DNA from: Crocosphaera sp.
GTDB taxonomy: Bacteria > Cyanobacteriota > Cyanobacteriia > Cyanobacteriales > Microcystaceae
Assembly: GCF_030064895.1 (NCBI RefSeq)
Contig: NZ_JASJEB010000002.1
Location: 1 to 64,000 of the forward strand
Length of the DNA stretch: 64,000 bases
Direction: 5' to 3'
Shown: positions 48,222-56,307 of the stretch, piece by piece
Layout: each line of letters opens with the position of its first letter
How positions within the stretch are numbered: position 1 is the stretch's first letter
Notes under the pieces: generated by a model
Database searches by the model: none
The model's input: only the letters and a program-made list of their open reading frames with translations
Told to the model about the DNA's origin: nothing
Program-made: the position numbers and the translations under genes

Positions 48222-49331
48222 ATGAGTTCTAATTCTCCTATTCGTGTTGCCGTCGTTGGAACCGGTTTTGGTCAAGCTATTCATATTCCTGGGTTACAAC
48301 ATCACCCTCGCACTGAGTTGGTTGCGGTTTACAATAGAGATTTAGGTAAGGCAAAAGCGATCGCCGATAAGAACAATATTTCCTATGCTTTCCACAACTT
48401 GGACAAACTCTTAGCTATGTCCGATCTTGACGCGGTGAGTTTATCGACTCCCCCTTTTTTACACTACGAGATGGGGAAACAAATATTAAACGCCGGGAAA
48501 CACCTTCTTTTAGAGAAACCCATGGCCATGTCTGCGCAAGAAACGAAGGAGTTGTATCATTTAGCAGCAAAAAATAATCTAGTAGCTACAGCAGACTTTG
48601 AGTTTCGTTATGTTCCTGCTTGGCAACTTTTAGCGGAAAAATTAGAAGAAGGGTACATAGGAGAACCGAGACTGATAAAAATTGATTGGTTAGTGGCCAG
48701 TCGCGCAAACCCAGAAAGAGGTTGGAACTGGTACGCTAGAAAGGATAAAGGGGGTGGTGTTTTGGGTGCGGTGGGTTCCCATGCTTTTGATTATATCCAT
48801 TGGTTATTTGGTCCGGTGAAACGGTTATGTGCTAGGTTGGTATGCGCTATCAAACAACGGCCAGATCCCCTGGAAAATGGCAAATTAAAGCCGGTTGACG
48901 CAGATGATACTTGTTTAATCATGTTGGAGTTAACGGACGGTACACCGGTGCAATTAACCATTAGTTCTGTCACTTATAATGGTCGAGGTCATTGGTTGGA
49001 AGTGTACGGCGATCGGGGTACATTAGTTTTAGGTAGCGATAATTTAAAAGATTATGTGCATGGGTTCCATTTACAAGCTGGCCTCGCAGGAAAACCTTTA
49101 ACAGAGGTTGAAATACCGAAAAGGTTAACTTTTCCTCAAGTGTTTACTGATGGACGTTTGGCCCCATTTATTCGCATTGTCGATCGCTGGGTAGAAAGCA
49201 TCGATCAAAAACAATCTTTGGCCCCATCTTTATACGAAGGGGTTTATTCTCAGTTACTAATGGATTTAACACATCAATCAAATGAAACAGGATCTTGGGT
49301 TGATGTTCCTGGTTTGAATTCGTTTCTTTAG
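48222..49331 (+). CDS. Gfo/Idh/MocA family oxidoreductase
   Basis: The 369-residue protein has an N-terminal NAD(P)-binding motif (VAVVGTGFGQAIHIPG) and the EKPMAMS motif that carries the catalytic lysine, then the alpha/beta C-terminal domain. The substrate is unknown; relatives act on sugars, inositols or biliverdin. A strong terminator follows. Confidence 0.92.
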   Translation: MSSNSPIRVAVVGTGFGQAIHIPGLQHHPRTELVAVYNRDLGKAKAIADKNNISYAFHNLDKLLAMSDLDAVSLSTPPFLHYEMGKQILNAGKHLLLEKPMAMSAQETKELYHLAAKNNLVATADFEFRYVPAWQLLAEKLEEGYIGEPRLIKIDWLVASRANPERGWNWYARKDKGGGVLGAVGSHAFDYIHWLFGPVKRLCARLVCAIKQRPDPLENGKLKPVDADDTCLIMLELTDGTPVQLTISSVTYNGRGHWLEVYGDRGTLVLGSDNLKDYVHGFHLQAGLAGKPLTEVEIPKRLTFPQVFTDGRLAPFIRIVDRWVESIDQKQSLAPSLYEGVYSQLLMDLTHQSNETGSWVDVPGLNSFL

Positions 49332-49360
49332 TTGTCATTGGTGAGGAACGAATAATCTCC

Positions 49361-49390
49361 ATAACCTCCTAATTTTGATTAGGAGGTTAT
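49361..49390 (+). terminator. intrinsic terminator after the Gfo/Idh/MocA gene
   Basis: ATAACCTCCTAAT and ATTAGGAGGTTAT form a perfect 13-bp stem around a TTTG loop, 30 bp after the stop codon; CACCTTTT follows on the + strand. Confidence 0.8.
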
Positions 49391-49400
49391 CACCTTTTCA

Positions 49401-49656
49401 GTTAACTACTTCTGGGACTGTATATTATGGTCTGGTCTTGAAAATATGTTCTATTGCGCAACAGTAAGCGATCGCTGAAAAAAAGAAACTATTGAGACTG
49501 TTTTAATTAACTACTTCTGGGACTATATTTTATGGTCTGGTAGTTGACTTTTGTTCTATTGCGCAACAGTAAGCGATCGCTGAAAAAGGAACCATTGAGA
49601 CTGTTTTGATTAACTACTTCTGGGACTGTATATTATGGTCTGGTGGTGAACTTTTG
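49401..49656. repeat. 103-105 bp tandem repeat, about 2.5 copies
   Basis: Units begin near 49401, 49506 and 49609. Each full unit has AACTACTTCTGGGACT, TATGGTCTGGT, TTGCGCAACAG and a HIP1 site (AAGCGATCGCTG), then GAGACTGTTTT. The third is truncated after TATGGTCTGGT. On the + strand TTGATT-N17-TATATT in the third unit, and a weaker version in the second, resembles a promoter. There is no ORF across the array. Confidence 0.85.
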
Positions 49657-49661
49657 TATTA

Positions 49662-49685
49662 AGAGACGTTTCATGAAACGTCTCT
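49662..49685. repeat. dispersed palindrome (AGAGACGTTTCA half-site)
   Basis: A perfect 24-bp palindrome with half-site AGAGACGTTTCA, flanked on the right by ACAG. Closely similar GTAGAGACGT... palindromes are scattered widely in cyanobacterial genomes (from memory). It lies just beyond the 3' end of the LRAT-like gene and could terminate it. Confidence 0.7.
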
Positions 49686-49708
49686 ACAGTTTTCGAGGTA
49701 TTTATTGA

Positions 49709-50206
49709 TTATGCTCTACGATTTCCACTACTCAAGAGGGATGATGCACTAACAATAGCCAACAATCCTGCAACCGCCATACCGGAACGAAGTTGAGGAG
49801 ATTTTTTCTTTCCTGTCATGACTTCATAAGCGAAGTGTTCACAGTTATTAAATAGCCAATTGTACTCTTCTTTCCGTTGATGAATCTTAATTAACCGACT
49901 TTTTGCAGCTTGTATACCCACTTGATCCACACATTTCCCCTGAAAAGAAAACTGGGGATTACAATCACCTTGTTCTCTTCGTTTTTTTAAATATTCCTCA
50001 AGAGTTGGTGAGTGTAATGTTTTATTCTTAGGTAAGTGATAAATCACAGATTTATTACCAATTTCTTCAATCTTAATCTCTAACACATTACCAGAATCAA
50101 AAACAACCGCATGATCAACATCATCAGTATCTAATCGGTTGATTAAAAATAAACCTGGTGGTACTAGAGATAATTGATCACCACTCAAAATAACTTCTTG
50201 TCCCAT
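49709..50206 (-). CDS. LRAT-like (NlpC/P60 superfamily) protein
   Basis: The 165-residue protein has the LRAT/H-rev107 arrangement: a histidine in DHAVVFDSG, a long middle region and the catalytic cysteine in NNCEHFAYEV, then a hydrophobic C-terminal helix (GMAVAGLLAIVSASSLL) that may anchor it to a membrane. LRAT-like thiol enzymes act as acyltransferases or phospholipases; substrate unknown. An upstream 42-codon gene shares the strand but a terminator-like hairpin lies between them. Confidence 0.82.
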   Translation of the reverse strand: MGQEVILSGDQLSLVPPGLFLINRLDTDDVDHAVVFDSGNVLEIKIEEIGNKSVIYHLPKNKTLHSPTLEEYLKKRREQGDCNPQFSFQGKCVDQVGIQAAKSRLIKIHQRKEEYNWLFNNCEHFAYEVMTGKKKSPQLRSGMAVAGLLAIVSASSLLSSGNRRA

Positions 50207-50231
50207 TATTTTCTCCTTATTTTGGGTAAGC

Positions 50232-50279
50232 TAAAAAAGTTTAATCATAGGAAGTATCAAAGTTATTCCTATGATTAAA
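50232..50279 (-). terminator. intrinsic terminator of the 42-aa gene
   Basis: A 14-bp perfect stem (TTTAATCATAGGAA at 50240-50253 with TTCCTATGATTAAA at 50266-50279), followed on the minus strand by CTTTTTTAG. A further 9-bp hairpin (GAATATCCC/GGGATATTC, 50289-50311) lies between it and the small gene. Confidence 0.7.
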
Positions 50280-50315
50280 TCTTGATAAGAATATCCCGTC
50301 TAGGGATATTCATTA

Positions 50316-50444
50316 CTATTTATCTTTATCTTTGTCAGACTTGTTAGTGAGCTTGTCACTAACTTTGTCTACTACTTTTTCAGTTGTTCGTTTAACAGCA
50401 CTGTCTAAGACATTTTTCACTTGACCTTTCACAAATTCTCCCAT
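50316..50444 (-). CDS. small charged helical protein (42 aa)
   Basis: The frame from the ATG at 50444 reads MGEFVKGQVKNVLDSAVKRT... and ends in KSDKDKDK. It is preceded by GGAGA about 6 nt upstream, a good ribosome binding site. The sequence is one long amphipathic Lys/Asp-rich helix with regular Val spacing. Function unknown. Two hairpins between it and the LRAT-like gene suggest a separate short transcript. Confidence 0.65.
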   Translation of the reverse strand: MGEFVKGQVKNVLDSAVKRTTEKVVDKVSDKLTNKSDKDKDK

Positions 50445-50604
50445 TTGATTCTCCTAACATCGAAATTATCTTACTCGTTCATCCTAACTACCATAAATCA
50501 ATCTTATGTACCCCAAAAGCAATTAAAAAAGACATCAAAAGCCACTATCAGTTGTAGACTACAATAAGATAGAGATATCAGCATCAAGAAAGATCACTAT
50601 AGCT

Positions 50605-52002
50605 ATGGATGTATTAGGAAGACAAGAAATTTTAGCGATCGCCGATGACTTATTTGCTTCACACACAGGCAAACATTTTAATGATTTACAAAAAAAGATT
50701 TTGTTACGAACCTTAGAAGGAAAAACCTATTTAGATATTGCTAATGAAACTCATCATACTGAGAAATATATTAAAGAAACTGGGGGTAAACTCTGGAAGT
50801 CTCTTTCAAAAGCTTTAGGAGAAAAAGTTAATAAATCAAATATTAGAGCAACAATAGAACGCTTTCATAATTCTTTAAGTAAAAGCAATATCATTCAAAG
50901 TTTTCAGATTCATAATAGTAATATATGGCAAGATTATGGAACTCATAATAATGATGCTCATCTGAACAATAATCATCAAGCTTCTAACGCTAGTTATTAT
51001 GAGGACTTAAGTGATGTACCTGTATATGAAAACTTTTATGGACGGGAAAAAGAACTTAATTTTTTAGAACAAAAAATTATTACAGAAAATTATCGCTTGA
51101 TTTCTATCTTAGGAATCAATGGAATAGGAAAAACTGCATTAACTGTTCAATTAATTAACAAAATAAAACATCATTTTAATTACGTCATCTATAAATCTTT
51201 GTCCTCTTCACCAACTTGTACAGAGTTACACAATAAGATTTTTCAGTTTATTGGCAATTCAAAAAAACAGTTTAATAATGTTTCATTATCTTCCTATTTA
51301 CGTCAATATCGATGTTTAATTATTCTCGATGATTTAGAATTTCTCTTTGCTTCAGAAAACTACGCAGGAACTTATAAAGATGGATACAAGGATTATGATT
51401 TATTCTTCAAAACAATAGCAAATAATCATCATCAAAGTTGTGTTATTCTCCTTAGTTCTCAAAACAATAGACAAATTGAATTACTAGAAACAAGTAACTC
51501 ATCTTCTTTTTCATTACTACTTACAGGTTTAGGAACAAAAACTAAACAAATTTTACATCAAAACAATTTACAACAAGAAGAACATTGGGATAAACTCATA
51601 TCTATTTATAATGGACATCCTTTATACTTAGAAATTACAGCTAAACTCATTCAATATTTATTTTTGGGTAAAGTTTTAGTATTTTTAAACGAAGAAGAGT
51701 CTTTTTTACATAACGATATCGTAATCCTTATACAAGAGACTCTCAAAATTTTATCTCCATCTGAAACTAGATTAATTGAATACTTAGCCCAACAATCAAA
51801 CCCTCTGTCTATCCCAGAAATAAAAAATAAAACTTCTCTATCTACCTCTGTAATTATTAATGGAATTCAATCCCTAAAAAGACGCTTTTTACTAGAAACA
51901 GAAGCTAAAAATGATCATGTTAGGTTTCAAGTAATTCCTTTAATAAAACAGTATATCAAATCTATACAATCAACCTCTAACAAACAAACAAATGACGAAT
52001 AA
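50605..52002 (+). CDS. STAND-type NTPase (NB-ARC) with N-terminal vWA-MoxR-associated HTH domain
   Basis: Residues 1-85 match the N-terminal HTH domain found in cyanobacterial STAND and vWA-MoxR-associated proteins (LFASHTGKHFNDLQKKILL ... TYLDIANETHHTEKYIKETGGKLW ... LGEKVNK). After an Asn/His-rich linker comes the ATPase: YGREKEL, Walker A GINGIGKT (170-177), Walker B CLIILDDLE (237-245), then a winged-helix region (about 392-455). It lacks the WD40 or TPR sensor repeats usual in such proteins and has no fused effector. The stop overlaps the start of an M28 peptidase gene by 11 bp, so the peptidase is a strong candidate partner or effector. Confidence 0.88.
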   Translation: MDVLGRQEILAIADDLFASHTGKHFNDLQKKILLRTLEGKTYLDIANETHHTEKYIKETGGKLWKSLSKALGEKVNKSNIRATIERFHNSLSKSNIIQSFQIHNSNIWQDYGTHNNDAHLNNNHQASNASYYEDLSDVPVYENFYGREKELNFLEQKIITENYRLISILGINGIGKTALTVQLINKIKHHFNYVIYKSLSSSPTCTELHNKIFQFIGNSKKQFNNVSLSSYLRQYRCLIILDDLEFLFASENYAGTYKDGYKDYDLFFKTIANNHHQSCVILLSSQNNRQIELLETSNSSSFSLLLTGLGTKTKQILHQNNLQQEEHWDKLISIYNGHPLYLEITAKLIQYLFLGKVLVFLNEEESFLHNDIVILIQETLKILSPSETRLIEYLAQQSNPLSIPEIKNKTSLSTSVIINGIQSLKRRFLLETEAKNDHVRFQVIPLIKQYIKSIQSTSNKQTNDE

Positions 52003-52840
52003 CATCAAACAAAACCTAGAAACTCACCTAAAAGAAATTGTAAGAGAAAGAGATCCTTTTTTAGCCACTCAAGGACATTTTTATGTCAAAGAATATATTA
52101 GACAAGAATTGAAAAAATACGGTACAGTAGAAAATTTTGAGTTTAATAATAATAATAATACTTACGAAAATTTAATTTTAAATCTACCTTCCAAAATAAA
52201 TACTAAAGTAAAACCACCTATTTTAATTGGCGCGCATTTCGACACAGTAATAGGTTCCCCAGGTGCAGATGATAACGCAACAGGTATTGCTGTTTTATTA
52301 GAATTAGCTAGATTCTTTTATCATTATCCTAGTAACTATCCTATTCAATTAGTTGCGTTTGATTTAGAAGAATATGGGTTAGTGGGAAGTGATGCTTATG
52401 CCAACTATTTAAAACAACAAAATATCAAGATAAGATTGATGATTTCTTTAGAAATGTTAGGTTACTGTAATCCTAACCCAAACAGTCAAATATATCCCCC
52501 AGGATTAAAATATTTTTATCCATCAACGGGGGATTTTATTGCACTCATTGGTAACTTATCCACTATTCCTGATTTAATAAAAATCAGTCGTTTTATACGC
52601 AAAAAAAATACTCCTTGTGAATGGTTAACTGTTCCTTTTCGTGGTGAAATTGTTCCTGATACTAGACGTAGCGATCATGCTCCTTTTTGGGATAATAATT
52701 ATCAAGCAATTATGATTACAGATACCTCTAATCTTCGTAACCCAAACTATCATCAACCCAGTGATACTTTAGACACTATTGACTTAGATTTTTTGACAGG
52801 AGTTTGTCAAGGTTTAGCAGCAGCAATACAAAATTTTTAG
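51992..52840 (+). CDS. M28 family zinc aminopeptidase-like protein
   Basis: The 282-residue peptidase has the M28 metal ligands in order: His82-x-Asp84 (GAHFDT), the GADDNATG aspartate (93/94), Glu126-Glu127 (DLEEYG), Glu154 in SLEMLGY, and His254 in PNYHQPSDT. There is no signal peptide, so it is probably cytoplasmic, unlike many M28 enzymes. It overlaps the STAND ATPase gene by 11 bp and must be co-translated. Together they form a putative sensor-protease pair. Confidence 0.9.
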   Translation: MTNNIKQNLETHLKEIVRERDPFLATQGHFYVKEYIRQELKKYGTVENFEFNNNNNTYENLILNLPSKINTKVKPPILIGAHFDTVIGSPGADDNATGIAVLLELARFFYHYPSNYPIQLVAFDLEEYGLVGSDAYANYLKQQNIKIRLMISLEMLGYCNPNPNSQIYPPGLKYFYPSTGDFIALIGNLSTIPDLIKISRFIRKKNTPCEWLTVPFRGEIVPDTRRSDHAPFWDNNYQAIMITDTSNLRNPNYHQPSDTLDTIDLDFLTGVCQGLAAAIQNF

Positions 52841-52842
52841 GC

Positions 52843-52880
52843 TCTGTCTGCAAACTATTAGAATATTAAAAATAAACTAA
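52843..52880. repeat. 38-bp dispersed repeat, copy 1
   Basis: This 38-bp block starts 3 bp after the M28 stop and is identical to 61040-61077 (starts TCTGTCTGCAAACTATTAGA). It forms the exact end of the selD relic homology, so it marks a recombination or insertion breakpoint. Confidence 0.85.
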
Positions 52881-53141
52881 TATATCAGTACAAGATGATG
52901 CTTCAAATTTCAGGAATATTTCTGAGGCTTTTTTATTAGAAATTAACATAGATTATATGGCATTATCTATCCAGTTTTTCTGCGTTTTATCGAGCATTTC
53001 TACTGCTAATAATGTTTCCACCTGTAATGGTTTATTTAAAATCAGTCTATCATTAATTTTCATACCACTATACCACTTTTTTGTAAAATTACGTTAGGTA
53101 AAATAAAGCCATTATAAACTAAACCAAACCCTAATTTTTCT
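52881..53141 (-). pseudogene. selD: selD domain relic (selenide, water dikinase)
   Basis: Downstream of the flavoprotein stop, the minus strand reads LGFGLVYNGFILPNVILQKSG, then after an 8-bp tandem duplication (AGTGGTAT twice) MKINDRLILNKPLQVETLLA..., NWIDNAI, a TAA stop (52953-52955), then SMLISNKKASEIFLKF and CTDI. This matches the SelD segment ...GDRLILTKPLGTGTL...WID.A..SML.SN..A...L...G...CTD. The N-terminal SelD half with the catalytic Cys/Sec and the C-terminal end are gone. In cyanobacteria SelD is commonly fused to an NDH-like flavoprotein domain, which is what precedes it here. Confidence 0.85.
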
Positions 53142-54321
53142 CCGTAGATAAATCTTTAAAACTATCCATAAACTTACGGTCAATATAATCTTTTAATTTC
53201 CATAACCAAGCTGCTTCTAAACCTAACTTTCCCCAAGAAGCAATCGCTTTTTTATTTCCAGTACCAATTAAACTTAAATAAAACCTTTGAGGACTATAAG
53301 ATTGTAACTTATTACCTAAAATGATAGATTGTAAATTATTAAACAAAGGTTGACCTTGACGCACAGCAAAAACCCCTGCTTTCGGTCGATAATAGTTCTC
53401 CATTGTAGCAATATCACCAGCAGCAAAAATATTAGGATGAGAAATAGATTGTAAGTAATCATTGACTAAAATAAATCCTGTTTTATCTGTCCTTAGTCCT
53501 GTTTTTTCTATCCAATCAGGTGCAGAAGCTTGAGTAACCAAAAATACCCAATTTGAGCTTATATTGAGTCCAGAATTACAACTTATTACATAATTATCCG
53601 AAGAATTAGAAGTTATTTCAAAAACAGTTTCATTGAGATAAATGTTAGTACCATTTTCTAATAAAATAGATTCAAGTCTTTTACCAACCCAATGATTATG
53701 TCCTGTTAATAAACTATTACTTTTATGAATCAAATTTATCGTTAAATTATTTGTATTTACCTCTAAATTTTTCATAATATTAGTCAAGTAAGCTCTCATA
53801 TTACAAGCTAATTCTACACCCCCTGCACCACCTCCAATAATTGTTAGGGTATATAATTGTTTAGGATAATTTTTAATAGTTGTTTTTATCTTTTCCCACG
53901 CAGTTAAAAAATCACTAACAGGTTTGGCAGGAATAGCGTAATCTGAGGCTCCTAAAATGGTACTTTTTTCTGGAACACTACCGATATCAAGGGATAAATA
54001 ATCAAAAGCAATAGGAGGATGTTTTTCACAAATAATTTGCTTATTTTTTAAATCTAAATCTTTAACAGTATCTAAATAAAAATTAGCACCAGCAAACTGA
54101 GATAAAGAGTGTAGATCAATATGGGTTTCCTCAAAATCATAGAAACCGGCTACTTGACCAGGTAACATACCCGAATAAGCAGTATAGGTTCTATCCGTAA
54201 TTAGAGTTAAACGTACCCCAGGAATAGGGTTCATTCCCCACAATTTTAGAACAATAGCATGACTGTGACCACCACCAATTAAAACTAAATTATGAGTGAA
54301 TTGTGTTATATTTGATTTCAT
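53131..54321 (-). CDS. NDH-2-like FAD oxidoreductase, former N-terminal half of an NDH-SelD fusion
   Basis: The protein has two dinucleotide motifs, LVLIGGGHSHAIVL (about 12-25) and IIGGGAGGVELAC, plus the FAD motif IFAAGDIATM. The C-terminal LWKLKDYIDRKFMDSF is the segment that normally joins this domain to SelD in cyanobacterial fusion proteins. Here the frame closes at 396 residues (DLSTEKN) by a frameshift into decayed selD. The flavoprotein core looks intact and may still work alone; selenophosphate synthesis from this gene is lost. Confidence 0.88.
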   Translation of the reverse strand: MKSNITQFTHNLVLIGGGHSHAIVLKLWGMNPIPGVRLTLITDRTYTAYSGMLPGQVAGFYDFEETHIDLHSLSQFAGANFYLDTVKDLDLKNKQIICEKHPPIAFDYLSLDIGSVPEKSTILGASDYAIPAKPVSDFLTAWEKIKTTIKNYPKQLYTLTIIGGGAGGVELACNMRAYLTNIMKNLEVNTNNLTINLIHKSNSLLTGHNHWVGKRLESILLENGTNIYLNETVFEITSNSSDNYVISCNSGLNISSNWVFLVTQASAPDWIEKTGLRTDKTGFILVNDYLQSISHPNIFAAGDIATMENYYRPKAGVFAVRQGQPLFNNLQSIILGNKLQSYSPQRFYLSLIGTGNKKAIASWGKLGLEAAWLWKLKDYIDRKFMDSFKDLSTEKN

Positions 54322-54490
54322 GAGAAACTAAAAAAATACTCTAATTTTATTTTAATCAATTTAGGTGTAGATTGGGCAATATATAAAATAATTTCTGAAT
54401 AAGATTTGTTACCTATTTATTAATATTTCTCACCTTCCATTGATTGATAATCATCTACTTATTTTATTTTAATTAATTTAGGAGCAAAAA

Positions 54491-54787
54491 GTGTTAAAAA
54501 TTATTATGATATTTGGTTTAATAGTTATTAATTGGACTATAATAACCCCATCGGCTCAAGCTGAGTTTTGTCGTCAAATTAATAGTCAGCAAATTTGTAT
54601 TACTAAAATCAAGCGAAGTGCTAAGAATTATTGGGAATATCGTGCTGCTGTTAAAATTGAGAAAGAAACAAGACCCATAGAAATTTATGATTGTCGTCAA
54701 CGTCATCGTATTACCCAACAAGGGGAGATTATTCCTTTTAAATCTGATGGAGTGGGTAAATTAATTTGTCGTGTTTTAAATAAGTAG
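54491..54787 (+). CDS. small secreted cysteine-containing protein
   Basis: A 98-residue product starts at GTG with GGAG 6 nt upstream. Residues 1-24 are a signal peptide ending SAQA. The mature part (about 74 aa) has four cysteines (FCRQ, ICIT, YDCRQ, ICRVL), compatible with two disulfides. I recognise no family. rsmE starts 11 bp after its stop. Confidence 0.75.
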   Translation: MLKIIMIFGLIVINWTIITPSAQAEFCRQINSQQICITKIKRSAKNYWEYRAAVKIEKETRPIEIYDCRQRHRITQQGEIIPFKSDGVGKLICRVLNK

Positions 54788-54798
54788 ATTATTAATCA

Positions 54799-55524
54799 TT
54801 GACCTATCGTATTGTTATTGAACCAGGACAAAAACAGGGGGAAGTTATTAAACTAACCCCTGAACAAAAACATTATTTGAAAAATGTTTTACGTTTAAAA
54901 GAAGACAGTGAATTTATTGTTATTGACGGTCACAATAAAACCTATTTAGTTAAACTAAATCGTGAGAACAGTCAAATAATTAAAGAATTAGAAGAACAGA
55001 CAGAATTACCCATTACTGTCACTTTAATGATAGCTTTACCCAAAAATAAAGGGTTTGATGAGGTTATTCGTAGTTGTACAGAATTAGGAGTTAATACCAT
55101 TATCCCTATTATTAGTAAACGAACATTATTAAAACCTAGTTCCAATAAATTAGAACGTTGGCGTAAAATTGTTAAAGAAGCAACAGAACAATCAGAAAGA
55201 CAAATAGTTCCTACTATTATGGAACCTATTTCTTTTTCAGAAGCTTTAAAGAATATAGAAAAAACTAATGAAAATTGTTATATTTGTGTTGCACGAAAAA
55301 AAGCAAAACATTTACTAACTTATTTGCTTCCCGAAATCACTAATTCTCTGATTATTGCTACAGGATGTGAGGGAGGTTGGACAGAAGAAGAAATAAATGA
55401 GGCCGTGACTTCTGGGTTTATTCCTGTTAACCTTGGGTCACGGGTTCTTCGTGCTTTTACTGCACCTTTGGTTGCTCTTTCTTTGGTTACTTCTGTTGCA
55501 GAAAAATCTAATCTAAAAGATTAG
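54799..55524 (+). CDS. rsmE: 16S rRNA (uracil-1498-N3)-methyltransferase RsmE
   Basis: RsmE is a SPOUT methyltransferase modifying U1498 of 16S rRNA. Motifs: N-terminal PUA-like HYLKNVLRLKEDSEFIVIDG, ELGVNTIIPIISKRT, EATEQSERQIVPTI, and the knot LIIATGCEGGWTEEEI ... GSRVLRAFTAPLVAL. The 241-residue length is normal. The start is TTG (MTYRIVIEPGQ), because an in-frame TAG lies just upstream and no ATG gives a full domain. Confidence 0.93.
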   Translation: MTYRIVIEPGQKQGEVIKLTPEQKHYLKNVLRLKEDSEFIVIDGHNKTYLVKLNRENSQIIKELEEQTELPITVTLMIALPKNKGFDEVIRSCTELGVNTIIPIISKRTLLKPSSNKLERWRKIVKEATEQSERQIVPTIMEPISFSEALKNIEKTNENCYICVARKKAKHLLTYLLPEITNSLIIATGCEGGWTEEEINEAVTSGFIPVNLGSRVLRAFTAPLVALSLVTSVAEKSNLKD

Positions 55525-55530
55525 AATGGT

Positions 55531-56298
55531 TTAATTTTTTAGATAATGAATAATTTCCTGTTCATGGTTAAGTAATTTTGTAAATGTTTTATTACAAACT
55601 TTTGACAATTTCTTTATTCCTTTTTTACTAAGTAATTTCTCATCTTGAAAAATAGCAACAGGTTGAAAGTCATGATTCCACTTCTCAAATTGAAATAGAG
55701 AAATGGTTGTATCTTTCACTTGATTATCATTGGAGATTGCATAAATATAAAATTGTTGTTCGGAGTTATTAATACGACAATCAACTTTATAAAATTCGTC
55801 AGAGTCATGTTCTTTATCAAACCAATCAAAAGAGTATTGATCTTGCGAAAAATTTTGTGTAATTAATTTTTTAAAGTCTTCATAAAAAGTAGATTTTATT
55901 CTTTCTCGTGATAAATAGTTAACATCAGATATTTTGAGTAAAGCTTGAATAAATCTATAAAAAGCATTACCATATTCATCACTCTTATGGATAGGAACTA
56001 ATAATTCACCATATCTATCTTGAATTTGAAATTCATTTAAAGCGTAATCAATTAATTGTTTACGACTTCCACTATTTAAGTCTGAAGAATCAATCCAGTA
56101 ACTTAAGTGCATAAATGTATGACCTTCATCAGAAATTACCCATTGGTTATTTTCTTGTTTCAAAACAATACTTAAATGATCACCATCATCAAAACGAAAG
56201 GGAGTAAATACACGAAAGCGATTTTTTCCCTCTTCTAAAAGACGGATGTTGTCACAGACTTGTTGTTTAAATTGTTGAGTAACTGTGTCTGTAATCAT
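55531..56298 (-). CDS. DUF1828 domain protein
   Basis: The 255-residue protein has the DUF1828 signature FRVFTPFRFDDGDHLSIVL ... WVISDEGHTFMHLSY near residues 27-65, with a C-terminal region (about 150-250) like DUF1829. The family is found mainly in mobile and defence-type contexts and has no established function. It lies 9 bp downstream of its partner gene and is convergent with rsmE. Confidence 0.8.
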   Translation of the reverse strand: MITDTVTQQFKQQVCDNIRLLEEGKNRFRVFTPFRFDDGDHLSIVLKQENNQWVISDEGHTFMHLSYWIDSSDLNSGSRKQLIDYALNEFQIQDRYGELLVPIHKSDEYGNAFYRFIQALLKISDVNYLSRERIKSTFYEDFKKLITQNFSQDQYSFDWFDKEHDSDEFYKVDCRINNSEQQFYIYAISNDNQVKDTTISLFQFEKWNHDFQPVAIFQDEKLLSKKGIKKLSKVCNKTFTKLLNHEQEIIHYLKN

Positions 56299-56307
56299 CG
56301 TTTTTGT

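Larger units (their letters stand above)
49332..49708. other. 377-bp intergenic region
   Basis: From left to right it holds a perfect 13-bp terminator stem (49361-49390), a 103-105 bp tandem repeat (49401-49656) and a 24-bp dispersed palindrome (49662-49685). No protein gene is visible. Confidence 0.7.

Noticed and set aside
49401-49656. CRISPR array interpretation of the tandem repeat
   Set aside because: Units are 103-105 bp and similar throughout, with no short direct repeat plus unique spacers and no cas genes.
52890-52937. Apparent terminator after the M28 gene (GCTTCA...TGAGGC followed by T6)
   Set aside because: The same bases read on the minus strand as the SelD relic (SNKKASEIFLKFEA), so the hairpin and T-run are explained by former coding sequence.
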